DNA of 64,000 bases from Hydractinia symbiolongicarpus (lineage: Eukaryota; Cnidaria; Hydrozoa; Anthoathecata; Hydractiniidae). The notes under the pieces are model-generated. The model was not told the origin of the DNA, did not search any database, and saw only the letters and a program-made list of their open reading frames with translations. Positions 11,259 through 21,976 of the stretch are shown piece after piece. Where the stretch lies: NCBI RefSeq assembly GCF_029227915.1, contig NC_079876.1:18476001-18540000 (forward strand), read 5' to 3'. The stretch's first letter is position 1; every line of letters starts with the position of its first letter. Made by a program: the position numbers and the translations under genes.

Positions 11259-12195
11259 ATCTTTTCAAATGTCTCACAAACTTCTACACATATATCCTGA
11301 ACTCACAAAGTATTTCTACATTGATGTCCTCTTCAGTTATAATATCACTTGTGAAATCATATAAAAAATCACTCTCTGACCCAAACAACTACCGTGGGAT
11401 TAGTCTAATACCTATTCTGACAACAGTATTGGAATCTATCATTCTACATAAATATGCAGATCTTAAAGTAACTAATGAGTTTCAGTTTGGTTTCAAATCT
11501 AATTCTAATAAAAAATTCTCCTATTTATGTCTATAGCTTGAATGCTGAAAAAGATTTCGATTCATGCAACTGGAATTCTCTTTTTTTAAAACTTGTAGAT
11601 GACAGTCGTCTACCTCTTCATGTTGTGAAAGTTTTGGATAATTTATACTCAAATGGAACTGCTTTTGTGAAGGTGAGATTCTCGAATTTTCAAGCTATCC
11701 CAAGGAGTACGTCAAGGGTCGCTATTGTCACCTTATTTATATAACATTTATTCAGAACAACTTCTACGCGAAATTCAATCGTTAAATATAGGGACAAAGC
11801 TGTACGGCGAATTCACTGGCATTGTGTCCTATGCAGATAGTATTATTCTGATAAGCGCCACTCTCTTTGGATTGCAGAAAATGATAGACTGCTGTGTAAA
11901 GTATGGCTATAACCATCTAATTAAATTCAATACTAAAAAGACGGAATTCGTTATCTCTGGAAAACTTCAATTACAAAATCCTTTTATAATTCTCGATGGT
12001 AACCCAATATATCCTACTGACTCTCTTAAACATCTTGGTTTTGTATGGACTATTCATAAATCACACCTTGAGCTTAGTCAATCGCAAATAAATCATAGAC
12101 TTTGTGAAATGTGGGCTGCTACCGACACACTTATAAACGCTGGTATTTGTTTCTGTCATCCCTTTAGCATCATAACAGTTTACAAATCTATCATC
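11259..12195 (+). pseudogene. LINE-A ORF2, 3' part: reverse transcriptase palm and thumb
   Basis: This continues the reverse transcriptase split by the transposon. Blocks seen: LTNFYTYILNS directly after the insertion, DPNNYRGISLIPILT (fingers), FQFGFKSNS, AEKDFDSCNW (motif A), SYADSIILIS (motif C, about 11825-11855) and SLKHLGFVW (about 12025). The canonical YADD catalytic pair reads YADS here, so the second Asp is lost. Frameshifts occur near 11520 and 11730. The similarity ends near ITVYKSIIIP at about 12195, where the tail of the minus-strand USP retroelement begins. That is probably another insertion or rearrangement point. Confidence 0.85.
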
Positions 12196-12505
12196 ATCCC
12201 CCTCCCCCTTGACCCCTTTGCAGAGCTTCTTACAAGAACAACAATAGGTACAGCAGGATCGTTAACCCTGTAGACTAAGTGAGCAAACTTGGCCTCCCTA
12301 CTGGACCGGGTTAAAAAGTGAGGTCGTCGCACCCAAAGACAAGACCCCCTTGCTATGCTTCTTATGATTACTCTGTAAGAGAGTGAAGAGTGAGCAAACT
12401 CTAGGTTCACGGTAGACTGTTTGTGACAGAAACAGCCGGGGTAATACAAAACCGCTAGGGAAAGACAACCCTTCCCCTTTTATGTGAACGTTAATCAGAC
12501 AATTT
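12196..12505 (-). repeat. 3' region of USP retroelement copy A, with R3 unit
   Basis: Downstream of the copy A USP on the minus strand. About 12290-12360 matches the R3 core (GGTCGTCGCACCCAAAGACAAG), and 12360-12480 aligns with 1610-1740. Read as a 3' untranslated region of the element; the exact end is not visible. Confidence 0.5.
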
Positions 12506-13880
12506 TTACATTTTCACAAAAAACAACACATACACAGAAGAGTGATTTAAATCAGATGGTGCAACCCTAACAACTACTTTATCGCAACTTCTTAACCATG
12601 AGCTACAGCTGCGATCTTTAATGAATGCACAATAGTGACCTGCTCCTAGGGTACCCGAATGATTAATAGCGGCAGCTAACAAATATTTGTTGTTAAATGA
12701 TATGTCATCCGTTGGCTGAGAGCGATCTGTAAACATGTCGTCATTTGAAGCAAGGCAGGTAACAAATTTGTTATTTTTTAGGGTTCTTCAATCAAGAAAC
12801 GTTAACCTCTTCAGTTGGATAATCAGAATGTCTCCACACTGGGTGAAAACCGTTTCGCTTGTAGAAAAGAAAATAATTTACAAAGAGGTGGCAAGCCACT
12901 GCGCACTGCGGGTAAAGCCACCTGTCATTTCATGACAAAGTTTTGGGCTGCAAAAAACAATTAATTGAACCTGTAACGCTGTTTGAGATAGGGAGTGGCA
13001 CAATAGGCATACTTTCCTCCCTGCTAGTTGATAAGAAGCATGCATTACATGACGTCGTAGTGGTTATAATGTTGTTGATGATAATTTTTACGATAACCGA
13101 AGGGACTGTTAATTCACCCAAGACATGAAGCAGTATTTCTGGCACGTCCTGCTGGGTAATAATGTCGAATGGGATCTTCCTAATTCTGGACATTCCACGC
13201 TGCAAGGGTCTTAACAAGGCGGAAGGGTCAACAGCTGTGGAAGACTGGGACAGCATGGACATACTCAGCATAACAGACTTCAATAGAGGAGAAACAAGAG
13301 AAGATTCCGAAGCACAATTTAATCAAAATGATGGGATTGCAGTTAATGCTTGCAGGATGGAATTGGCGTAACAGGTGTTTCTTTTATTTATTAATCCTGC
13401 GTGAATTACTTTGCTGTGGGTCGGTGGGTCTGGGCCTGATTTAACAGGTGTATTGGGCTTGGTGACTGTTGGTTGATTAGCCGTTGGCATTAGAGGAGTG
13501 GGTATGGAATAGTTGGTTGTAACAGGGATGTGGCTGTGTTCATTCCATACCTTTCTATTTCTAGCTACGCAAATACAAAAAGAAGCTTTCATGCACATGT
13601 CACTAAGTTGACGAACAGCTTGAAAAGTTTTTGTGCGATCCAATCCCAGTCTTTTCAAACACGAACAACAGATCAAGAGCAGTAGCCTCTGGCACCTACT
13701 TCGATGGCAAAAAGATCTATATGCCAACCGTTTTGTTTGATGATGTTCACCAGAGGATTGTATTTGGACATCTTAGTTGAATGCCAAGTTTCCATATTTT
13801 CCTCGCTTGGAAAGGTAAGCTCTACCACAATCACATGCTTCCTGTTGTGGGAATGATCTGAGTGATGTTAAAGCAATATG
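12506..13880 (-). pseudogene. Retroelement C-terminus fused to ubiquitin-specific protease, copy A
   Basis: Reading the minus strand from about 13880: VIVVELTFPSEEN, then MSKYNPLVNII, GWHIDLFAIEVGARGY and SVVRCLKRLGL, a pattern I know from C-termini of non-LTR retrotransposon ORFs (restriction-endonuclease-like tail). In one open frame (13727-13323) this runs through ASFCICVARNRKVW, a Pro/Thr-rich linker, and into a USP Cys box, GLINKRNTCYANSILQAL (consensus GLxNxGNTCYxNS, with the second Gly now Arg). After one TGA the same frame continues through QQDVPEILLHVL and TSCNACF...PLPISNSV (13283-12930). Next come ILIIQLKRL and a His box, NHSGTLGAGHYCAFIKD (about 12600-12660), ending SSVYVLFF. USPs remove ubiquitin from proteins. 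Stops, frameshifts and an R1 fragment at 12862-12906 make it non-functional. 5'-truncated: no reverse transcriptase upstream. Confidence 0.75.
12862..12906 (+). repeat. R1 dispersed repeat, short fragment
   Basis: AAATAATTTACAAAGAGGTG followed by GCAAGCCACTGCG matches the end of the R1 copies at 13911 and 23400-23435. It lies within the USP copy A coding region. Confidence 0.6.
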
Positions 13881-13910
13881 CTTAGGGAAAACAAATCCGT
13901 CCTTTAAATC

Positions 13911-14150
13911 AGAGAAGAAAATAATTTACAAAGAGGTGGCAAGCCACCGCAATGATGAACTCAACCTGTTAGGTCTTTGGAAACAAGCTAGAGGTTGTAC
14001 TCCTCTAGAGAATATGCCTCTAAAAGCACAATTCTCCCTTTTTACAAGGAATTAAAAAAATATATATAAAAAAAAATAAAATAAAAAGGACACAACACAT
14101 TTGAAAAGATGAACAAAACTTTAACCAAGGGCAGGTAGGTTTCAACCCAT
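13911..14150 (+). repeat. R1 dispersed repeat, full-length-like copy (+)
   Basis: About 240 bp, found in inverted orientation at 23211-23435 and 37185-37416 and as partial copies at 25151 and 32702. Landmarks: GGTGGCAAGCCACC hairpin, CTAGAGGTTGTACTCCTCTAG hairpin core, CACAATTCTCCCTTTTTAC and an A/T-rich middle. It separates USP copies A and B. No coding content; family class unknown. Confidence 0.75.
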
Positions 14151-14583
14151 ATTTCTGAACCTAAGTACCCTGGATGTCTAGCTGGGTCACCTCGAAGAGG
14201 TCCGCGGACGGTCATCAGCAGAAACTAGACATCGCTATCTTCCTATAATTAACTTTGACCACTTTCTGTTCAACTGTGCTATTCTTTGTTTTTAACTCAG
14301 GTAATAAGTGGAGTCGTTACTCTCCAAAGACAAGATCATGTGTGATCAAACCCCCCTAACATTTTTTTATTTTATTTATTTATTTATTTTTTTAACTGGG
14401 GTAATAAATGGAGTCGTCACTCTCCAAAGACAAGACCTAGTATGATCAAACCCCATTGCTAACTTAATTTTTATTTGATTTTGTTTTATTTTTGACTGGG
14501 GTAATAAGTGGAGTCGTCACTCTCCTAAGACAAGACTGAGTGTAGTCAAGCCCTCTTGCTGACTCATTCCGGTTAAAATATTC
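14151..14583 (-). repeat. Three tandem R3 units downstream of USP copy B
   Basis: Units of about 100 bp at roughly 14291-14360, 14391-14465 and 14491-14567 share GGTAATAAGTGGAGTCGT, CACTCTCCAAAGACAAGA and ATCAAACCCC. Single divergent copies occur at 12290 and 1555. Lying directly 3' of the USP reading frame, they look like the repetitive 3' untranslated region of the retroelement. The intervening TTTATTTATTTATTT tracts are simple repeats. Confidence 0.7.
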
Positions 14584-15910
14584 TTATCTCAGCTCTTCTA
14601 AAAAGAAAACATATGACTCGTGACTGTTAATAAGGCGGTTATCACAGAAAATTACTGCTCTATCGTTGCAATTTATCCACCTATGTACCATTTGGTCGAA
14701 GGCTATGGTTGTGTAGGGACCATTATTTAAGTTGCCGCAATGGTTGATAATAGCCCTTAATTGAAAATTTTTACGAAATTTCACTTCTCCATCTACGGTT
14801 GAAGGTATGGAAAGGGTATTAGGGTAAGCAGTAATGCAAGAGGCAATTTTTGAGACAAGGCCGTTAGCATTGGCAAAACGTTTTAGCTGTAAAATGAGAT
14901 GGGAACCGCACAACACTACCTTTTTTTCAACTAGAGCAGTTTGATAAGCGTTGCAAACATGGCAGAAGTAGGCATTCGTGTCTGACAACTCCTCGCTTTC
15001 AAAGAAATTATCTAAGGAAGATTTTAACGTAGGGCGCAGAGAAAGTTGGATGCATGGTGCTATAACTTCTGAGGAGCTGGTAATATGACATGAATTGCAA
15101 GTGGTTGATGTCTTGATGCCAATACTAAAAAGACTTCCAAGAAATGGAAAGTCTAATGACAGACCAGGTAGGAGATATTTAAGAACCTCGGGACGTCGTG
15201 CTGAGCAAAGATATTAAATGCACTTCCCTTCGCAGCTGAGACATGATGTTTCATAGCACACAAAAAATGGGAGGGATCAACTGGACTTCTAGAAACAGCC
15301 AAACTTTGGAGAGCACCTAGAAATGCTTCGCCTAACTTTGAGGTTGTTTTGCTGACAGAAATGGCTTCTTTAACTTTTAAAAGGTTATAAAAACATTGTA
15401 AGATGGAGTTTGCATAACATGTGTTTCCCAAGTTTTTTAGACCGCTATTCCTAAAATCAGGGTTAGATGGCAATGCGACTGTTGTTTTGGACGACCATGT
15501 AGCAAGTTTTTCGGGTTTTTTGATTTTACAAGATTTTGTGTGATTTGCGGAAGATTTCTCAGGGGTTTTTGACTTCTTACATTCCAAATTTGTAACAGAA
15601 TAAACTTCAGGAATGATTGGGGCCTTTTCAGGCTCAACCCAAGTGGTAGAATTTCAAGACATCCAGATGTAAATAGAAGCACTCATGGGGGTAAAAGTTA
15701 GGGATTTTAATAGGGAACGTAAAGGCTTGTTAGGGAAATCAAGGCGACGAAAACAGGTCCTAACTGATTCTGAACAGAAACCGCTTGCATCCACCTCAAT
15801 GGCAAAGAAATGCACGATCCATCCATTGTTTCTTATAGTATAACAAAGTGAAGAATATTTGTTACGTTTTCTCGTTTGTGTCAATATTCCGTGGTCTCTT
15901 TACATGAACA
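14584..15910 (-). pseudogene. Retroelement C-terminus fused to ubiquitin-specific protease, copy B
   Basis: Same architecture as copy A. The minus strand reads KYSSLCYTIRNNGWIVHFFAIEV, SVRTCFRRLDF and ASIYIW, then one TGA near 15654, then in the same frame a linker and the Cys box NSGLKNLGNTCYANSILQ (about 15395-15445) and AQHDVPRFL. After one frameshift near 15180 the frame stays open to 14584 through TCNSCHITSSSEV, CHVCNAYQ (zinc-ribbon-like pairs), LILQLKRF and ESYVFFLEEL. The Cys box is intact, but the His box reads NHCGNLNNGPYTTI where family members have GHY, so the catalytic His is Pro. A TGA sits where copy A has an Arg codon in the linker, consistent with CGA to TGA decay. 5'-truncated near 15910. 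Confidence 0.78.
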
Positions 15911-16936
15911 AGACAGTTTCACAAAAGTTTAATTTAAAAATTTTCTCTATACAAAATTCATGCTTAATCAACATTTATTGTTCCTTTGATGCAGTTTCTT
16001 TAATAACTACGGTTAAAGTTGCGGACAATTACTTTGCGTTGTCTATTTCATTGAAAAAGTTTTAATTATTCGCGCCTTTTCAAAGAAATTAACAGAAACA
16101 AGTTTTTAATAATAGAAGGAGAACAAAAAATTTTAGAAAGATTTTGTAAGTGATTTTTAGTTTTTTCTAAACATGAATGTGAAATTTATTTTGTAAATAT
16201 TGTTTCATCTTCAACCACTTATATTTTTCATGACAATAATAAACCTGGATGTGCTTATTTTTTTGCTAAAACTTATTGTTTTTTAAACTGAACAAAAAGT
16301 GTAAGAAAATGTCAAACTTAGTTTTTTAAAGCTAATTGCAGGGAGGAACCTCTGTCTGATCAAACTCAGGCCGTAAAAATGCACAAATTATCGTTAAATA
16401 TATGAATTTTACGAGAAAGCGGTGTAACACTACTTCCGATAAACTATACTATAAAAAAGAAAAAAAGAATAGTTTACACTGCTTCTGCGCATATTTCAAG
16501 GGAGCATGGCTACCGCAGAGTATTTTCATAACAGATACGCGAAATAATTAGGTCACCTAATTTCCGTTGATTGTTCCACGGGTTAACGACTATTAAATTA
16601 TAAGATCGTTAACAAATAGATTAAATCGTGTAGCAAACGTATCGTAACTGCTGGCTGTAATAATGAACTGATGTGATAGTAATGAAAGCGGAACGTAACA
16701 TTCTCGGATCCGTGTTATCATTGTCAAATTTCGAAAAATAAAACAAGGAACTTTTTAGAAAAATGAGTGGCATATTTGATTTATCAGCAAAAATTATATA
16801 ACATATGAAATTAAGAATACCAGAAGATTATTAGAACACGATTTATTGTAATTTAAAGTTTTCAAAGACCATAATATCTAACTGCTAAAATTGCCATCTA
16901 ACCATGAAAAATATTCAGTGAAGTGAATTTGTGTGG
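15911..16936. other. AT-rich spacer with no recognised feature
   Basis: No open frame with domain similarity. It lies between the truncated end of USP copy B and the first Kolobok-like relic. Confidence 0.5.
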
Positions 16937-18640
16937 TCATTTCTTCATGAAACGTCTCCGGTAATAAGATCTGACCTTCCGCTTGTATGATAAATGCGTT
17001 TCTTGTTTTCTTGTTGGTAACCAAATGCGTTTCTTGTTTTTTCGTTGGTAACCAATCAGAGTATTAGTACCAATGTCAGTTATGCCTACTCTCTCTGGAA
17101 TTGCTCCTTTTCCTGCAGCCCCCACATTCCAAGCAATACTGGTTTGGGCTGCTGCAGCCTCAAGTATTGCCTTAACACAGGAAACCCGCCTTGGGCATTT
17201 AGCGCAGAGGATGTTATTGATAGATTCTTAGTAAATCCCTTCAAGCACCTTTCTAGAAGGTTAGAGCAGGACAATCTATCAAAGATGGGTTTTAACTCAG
17301 CACGAAAAATGTTTGGAAAGCAACGATCTTGTTTGTACTCTAATGTTGACACCACAACGTTGACGACATTGGGCAGTACTTATGCTGTTCATCCAATGAT
17401 TCCTTTTTCCTACCAAGAATGCTGTGATAAAAGATAGTCCAAACAGCATCAGTCATGGTTTTTAAGCTTCCTTGATTATTCCGGATCGCTGCACCATTAT
17501 AATTTTATAAACTGTCAATCACCGCATCTGTCAACCGACCCTTTCTGCCAACTTGTCCGTCATCTAGTACTTGACTTCCCTTAAATTTCTTCCTGTAATT
17601 TCTCAGATTTTTACCCATTGTCTTTTGTATATCTTTTACGCAGTTTTCTTTTCCACTTGGGTATTTGTCACCAAACTCTTTTACCAAAGCCTCACTGACT
17701 TCCCCTAAGGATGACGAGTCACAGTCACCTACAGAAGTGTGTTTCTTAATTGACCCGGCGAACATTTCAACTGCTGCTGACTTTTCCATTTCCCTACTGA
17801 GTCTGTATAATTAATTTCACAATGTAGTTTATGCTTTTCAAACTAGGTTTTATACCTTTGACTGTCTTTGTTCCAGTGGGCACAAGATTACATTCAAAAC
17901 ATATTGTAGACTTGACAACATAATATAGGGCTTCTCCGGTGTCCATGGAGATAATGTATACAGCACAAGCTATGACGAAAACCCATATCTTTTCTGCCAA
18001 GTACCATCTACTGAGACACTGCAATCGAAAATATCTTAATCAATATCTCTCCCTATATCATTTTCATTGTTATTGATTAAGAATTTCTTTATGTTTTCAG
18101 CACTTTTTATTAATGGCTCTGGTACCACGGCTTTGCTCGCTTCTGAAAGGCGCTTCACATTTTGATTGTAGCTAGCTGGGGTTAGTGGTTGGGGTAAATT
18201 TAAGGTAGAGCATAACTTTTGGAGAGCAGTGAGTCCAAATCCACTGGAAAGGCTGAATTGTGTTGCCCTTAAATTTATCTCGGACGTATGAGAAATTGAT
18301 TTGCTAGTTTCAAAATCGGTGCAGGCGTTGCATACCATACATTTCAATGACAATTGTTCCTTCAAGCCATGCCTTCTGCAATCATCCTGCAACAAAATCA
18401 TCCTGCTTTTAGGATCCTTACAGCTCTTACAGATTGCCGAGAGTTCAAATCCTTTATGTAGAATAGAACTGTCAATAATTTTGTATCCAAAGCATGGTCG
18501 TTTGGATGCTTTGGATGCTTGGCTATCGGGCGACAATAATCCCTGCTTGGTTAATGCGTGCTTTCGAGTAAATACACCTTCACGCTCCTTAGCTCTCGAA
18601 GGACAACTTCTTTCTATTTTGTCAAGAGATCTGTTGAATT
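16937..18640 (-). pseudogene. Kolobok/Mutator-like transposase relic 1
   Basis: Degenerate minus-strand coding pieces, colinear with relic 2 (19746-21510). The N-terminal part runs from about 18640 (REGVFTRKHALTKQGLLSP) through 18036: Cys pairs CKSC and CMVCNAC, then SGFGLTALQKLCSTLNLPQP. A broken SVDGTWQKR motif lies near 18010, then GDCDSSSL (17725-17750), ENCVKDIQKTMGKNLRNYRK (cognate of ECVGHVQKRLG), GRKGRLTDAVIDS, and IFDRLSCSNLLERCLKG (17280-17330). This is the order seen in the Mutator-like transposase domain family common in cnidarian transposons. The first Asp of a DDE-type core may be in SVDGTW. Several frameshifts; no TIRs found. Confidence 0.7.
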
Positions 18641-19153
18641 AATCGGGTGAAAAGTTTTTAAGTGGTAAAGAAGTTGTAGTCACATTGTTATTTTCTTTTG
18701 ATGCGCCTTATAACCTTAATGTTTTTTCTTGTATTTGCTTCGTTATTTAATTCCAACCATTTTATTTACTTTGTTCTAAATAAACAAAAAGTTATAAAGT
18801 GAATAGGGAATAGCAAGAAATAGAAGTATTGTTCTATTTTATCTCCAGATATTGATTAAAACAGCACACAAGTCAAAACAAGGTTTCATAGACTTCAAGA
18901 CTCGTGGATCATTCAGGCACAATTTCAACAAAAACTGATCAATGGTTGAGTCAGAAAGCTCCTAGCAACGGAACCCTATCCAGTTGATAAGGGAAAATTC
19001 GAAATTCCAGGATTCACCACCCCTTCTAATTATGCAAAATTTTGTACTTTCCACTTCGATTTTCAAAAAATCCTTTTAGGGGGTGATTCTATATAGATAT
19101 AAGATGACTTTAAGCAGAAAAACTCAATCCAATCCAAAAAAATAATATTTTAA
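18641..19153. other. Spacer without recognised genes
   Basis: AT-rich. It ends at the TTAA (19150-19153) that forms the left target site of the Kolobok-like element. Confidence 0.5.
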
Positions 19154-21972
19154 GGTGGTACAACACCAACATGGCAATTTTTTTTAAATATAATAATCTT
19201 GACAAATCTATAAAAATTCAAACATACTCAAGATTGAAAGACAAAAAAACTTGAAAAAAATTTTTTTTTCCATGTGGCCTATCCATAATGGCGGAAAAAT
19301 ACCCGAGAAAGCCCTGTTTTCGGCCCACATTGAAAAACAGAATAACTCAAGCTAGCCTCAACAGTTAGTCTTCAAACTTCACACACTGATTGAAGATGGT
19401 CTAAGTAACAAATTAACAGATAGGTTTTGTCAAGGATAACCTATATGAAAAATAATATTTGTTTTTTAAAAATTTCAGACAAACAGCCAAAATTTTGCAT
19501 AAAAATTGACCTCAAAGTGCCATAAATAAATTCCTAATGCCTTATTCCTGAATTGTATCTGTTAGTTTGATTCCACAAGATCATTGAACAACCTGTCAAA
19601 ATTTCAGGTCTATTGGAGAAGTAGTTGTTGAATAATTATGTTTTGAAGTCTCGTGAATGACAAAAAAAGTGAGAAAAAGAAAAAAGCCGTTAAAAAATAG
19701 TAACATGAAAATTCTAGATAAATGATCCTAAAAATGAGAAAAACCTTAGTATCCTCCAGCAATATAACTATCTTTCAAGTTTTCATCGTCAATGAATCCC
19801 TTTTTGATGGATCTTAATGTTTTACGTCGTTTTTTCCCCTTCTCCGAGGACTTTCGTTTCATGCGGTTAATTCGGATTTTGTTCCCGTGTGACGTAGAAG
19901 CTTCAGATACAACACCACTTAAACCAAAACATTTCAAAACATCTAGAACACCTTTAGCACCATCATTGTAAGCTATTATAGCTGAATAGACACCCATTTC
20001 TAATGATGGTTTGCCAACAAATACTCTTTTTGGAATACGTGACCAAATTACCCCATTCAGAGCTTCGTTCGCATTTTGAGTTTGACCGTGTAAGCATTGT
20101 GAAAGCAAATCATCCGATTGAAGATCTATAATGATTGGCATTATCAAATCCTTTATCCATACAGGTATTGATGAATTAGGAATGTAATCCTTTTTATCTA
20201 ATGCCCAGTACTTACACCAGCTGTCACTGCCACGTGGACAAAACATATGACGAGTACTAATATTCGGAAGATTGGTATAATGAAACAATATTGCATACAC
20301 CGCTTTCTTCATACCATAAAGATTATCTGTGTTAGATCGAATGGCATTTCCATAATAATTCTGCATAGAATTAATTGTTTTTTCTGTCAATTTGCCTTTC
20401 CCTGCTAAAGGTGTGTCGGTTCCTTTGTGCGCCTTTACCAAGTTTCGCAATCGTGTGCCAAGCCTTTTTTGAACATGTCCAACACATTCAAGTTTTATAG
20501 GCTCTACATTCTGATCCTTGTATACATTCGCCTTTGTCACATCCACAAAAGAGGACGTATCCCCGTCTCCAAGGTACTCCTTGTATATGACATTATGTTT
20601 CTCAATTGACCTTTTAAACATAGTGACTGCCCCTACTGACTCCATACTACCAGACGACGCTGAATGAATTATTTCACATTCATGGTTTAATAACCAGCAG
20701 TTATACTCTGGAGTGCCTTTTTTGAACTCCACATCTTGCATCCATTGCAATGCTTCGTCAGGATTTCAACATCTACACATTTGTCACCTGAAACAGTTGT
20801 TACAACTCCATTTTTGGACACATGTCCTCTTTTTTGCCAAGAGCCATCAATGGAAACCCGTAATTGTTTAATACCACTCGTATCGCCAAGAGAATTTGCC
20901 TCTGAAGCAGCTCTTGACATGCTTTTTCTGCTACATTTTTATATGCTATTAACACAGACTGTTTGATTTTATTATAACCATTTGGTGTCAAGCAATTCAT
21001 ATTCAAACATGATGACAAAGTTTTCATTGCTTCATGACCAGTACCGCTTTCCCGCAAACCAATAACAAAGCGGACATTGATATCAAAAGGAATAATTGAT
21101 ATTTTTGAAGCTTTCTTCTTCTTTGTCCCATCAGTAATTTTTGGTTTTTTCACATCCATTTTGTTTTCAACTACTTGAGATAAGCGGAACCTTTTAGAAT
21201 AATCGCAGAGCGTACATTTTAATTCTAACAGATGACAAAAACCCATGCGTTGTTTAGCGATGTCAACAATAGTCATTTCCCCTTCAAGGCAATCAGGACA
21301 TGATATTGCAGCTACTAACTCCTTTAAAATCTCAAAGTTCAAAGCGATAAAGTAATTGTTTGAGCTGCCACCTTGAGAGGATGAATCCAGATTAAGTTTA
21401 CGAGAACTTAGGATAACTCAGTTGTTGTTGTTTACGATGTTTGGATGGCACAACACCATTCCATTTTCTTTTTCTCTTTCTAGATGGGTTTTTTTCTTAA
21501 TGCTAGACATTACTGAACTAAAAAGCAATTTGGAGTAGTCAGAATTGTCACAGATCCACTAAAACAAAAGCATAAACATAGAGATAAACATATACTGACA
21601 TTACATAAGTCTGCAACACCAACCATCACAAAATAAACATGTTGAGGTTTTGAAAAATAGCTTTAAGATATTTTCCGAGTTTCTGAGCAAAGAAGATACG
21701 GGGATGGTAAAGGGCGCGGAAATCCCGTGAATTTTAGGCCACTATTTTATGAGAAAAGCCCCTAGCAACCAAATTAAAAATTTAGTCCTACCGTTGCTAA
21801 GGAAAATAATTCCTAGTCCCTGTTACTTGAATAGCTATAACTCATTATAGGAAGGAGATTTTGATTTTAAATTTTCTCCAGATGTTTTTGAATGTTTTTA
21901 GCATACCATGGTGTCAAAAACACAAAATTGAAGATTTTTCAAAAATTTGCCAATTTTTGGTGTTGTACCACC
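19154..21972 (-). mobile_element. 2,819-bp Kolobok-like transposon with TTAA target sites
   Basis: Perfect 16-bp terminal inverted repeats GGTGGTACAACACCAA (19154-19169 and the inverted copy at 21957-21972) are each flanked outside by TTAA (19150-19153, 21973-21976). TTAA duplication is typical of Kolobok and piggyBac; the protein inside is the Mutator-like/Kolobok type, so Kolobok is preferred. One transposase gene fills most of the interior. A further CCACCTTAA at about 22007-22015, just outside the right end, resembles the terminus and may mark an older neighbouring copy. Confidence 0.85.
19746..21510 (-). pseudogene. Kolobok/Mutator-like transposase relic 2 (most complete)
   Basis: Presumed cut-and-paste transposase. 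The start is taken as the ATG at 21508-21510 (MSSIKKKTHLE), followed by a basic stretch RKRKWNGVV, typical of the family. Blocks: CPDCLEG and CTLCDYSKRF (zinc-binding pairs, about 21210-21310), NVRFVIGLRESGTGHEAMK, SIDGSWQKRGHVSKNGVV (about 20815-20870, candidate first catalytic Asp), YLGDGDTSSFVDV, ECVGHVQKRLGTRLRNL (20430-20490), CPRGSDSWCKYW, and CLHGQTQNANEALNGVIW (about 20040-20095), where the final Glu is probably catalytic. A basic tail (GKKRRKTLRSIKKG) ends near 19746. Frameshifts: two near the N-terminus (about 21400-21480), one near 20880 and one near 20755. The last 334 codons are uninterrupted. Confidence 0.85.
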
Positions 21973-21976
21973 TTAA

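Noticed and set aside
17045-17437. 130-codon plus-strand open frame
   Set aside because: Lies antisense to Kolobok-like relic 1, whose minus-strand reading has family motifs.
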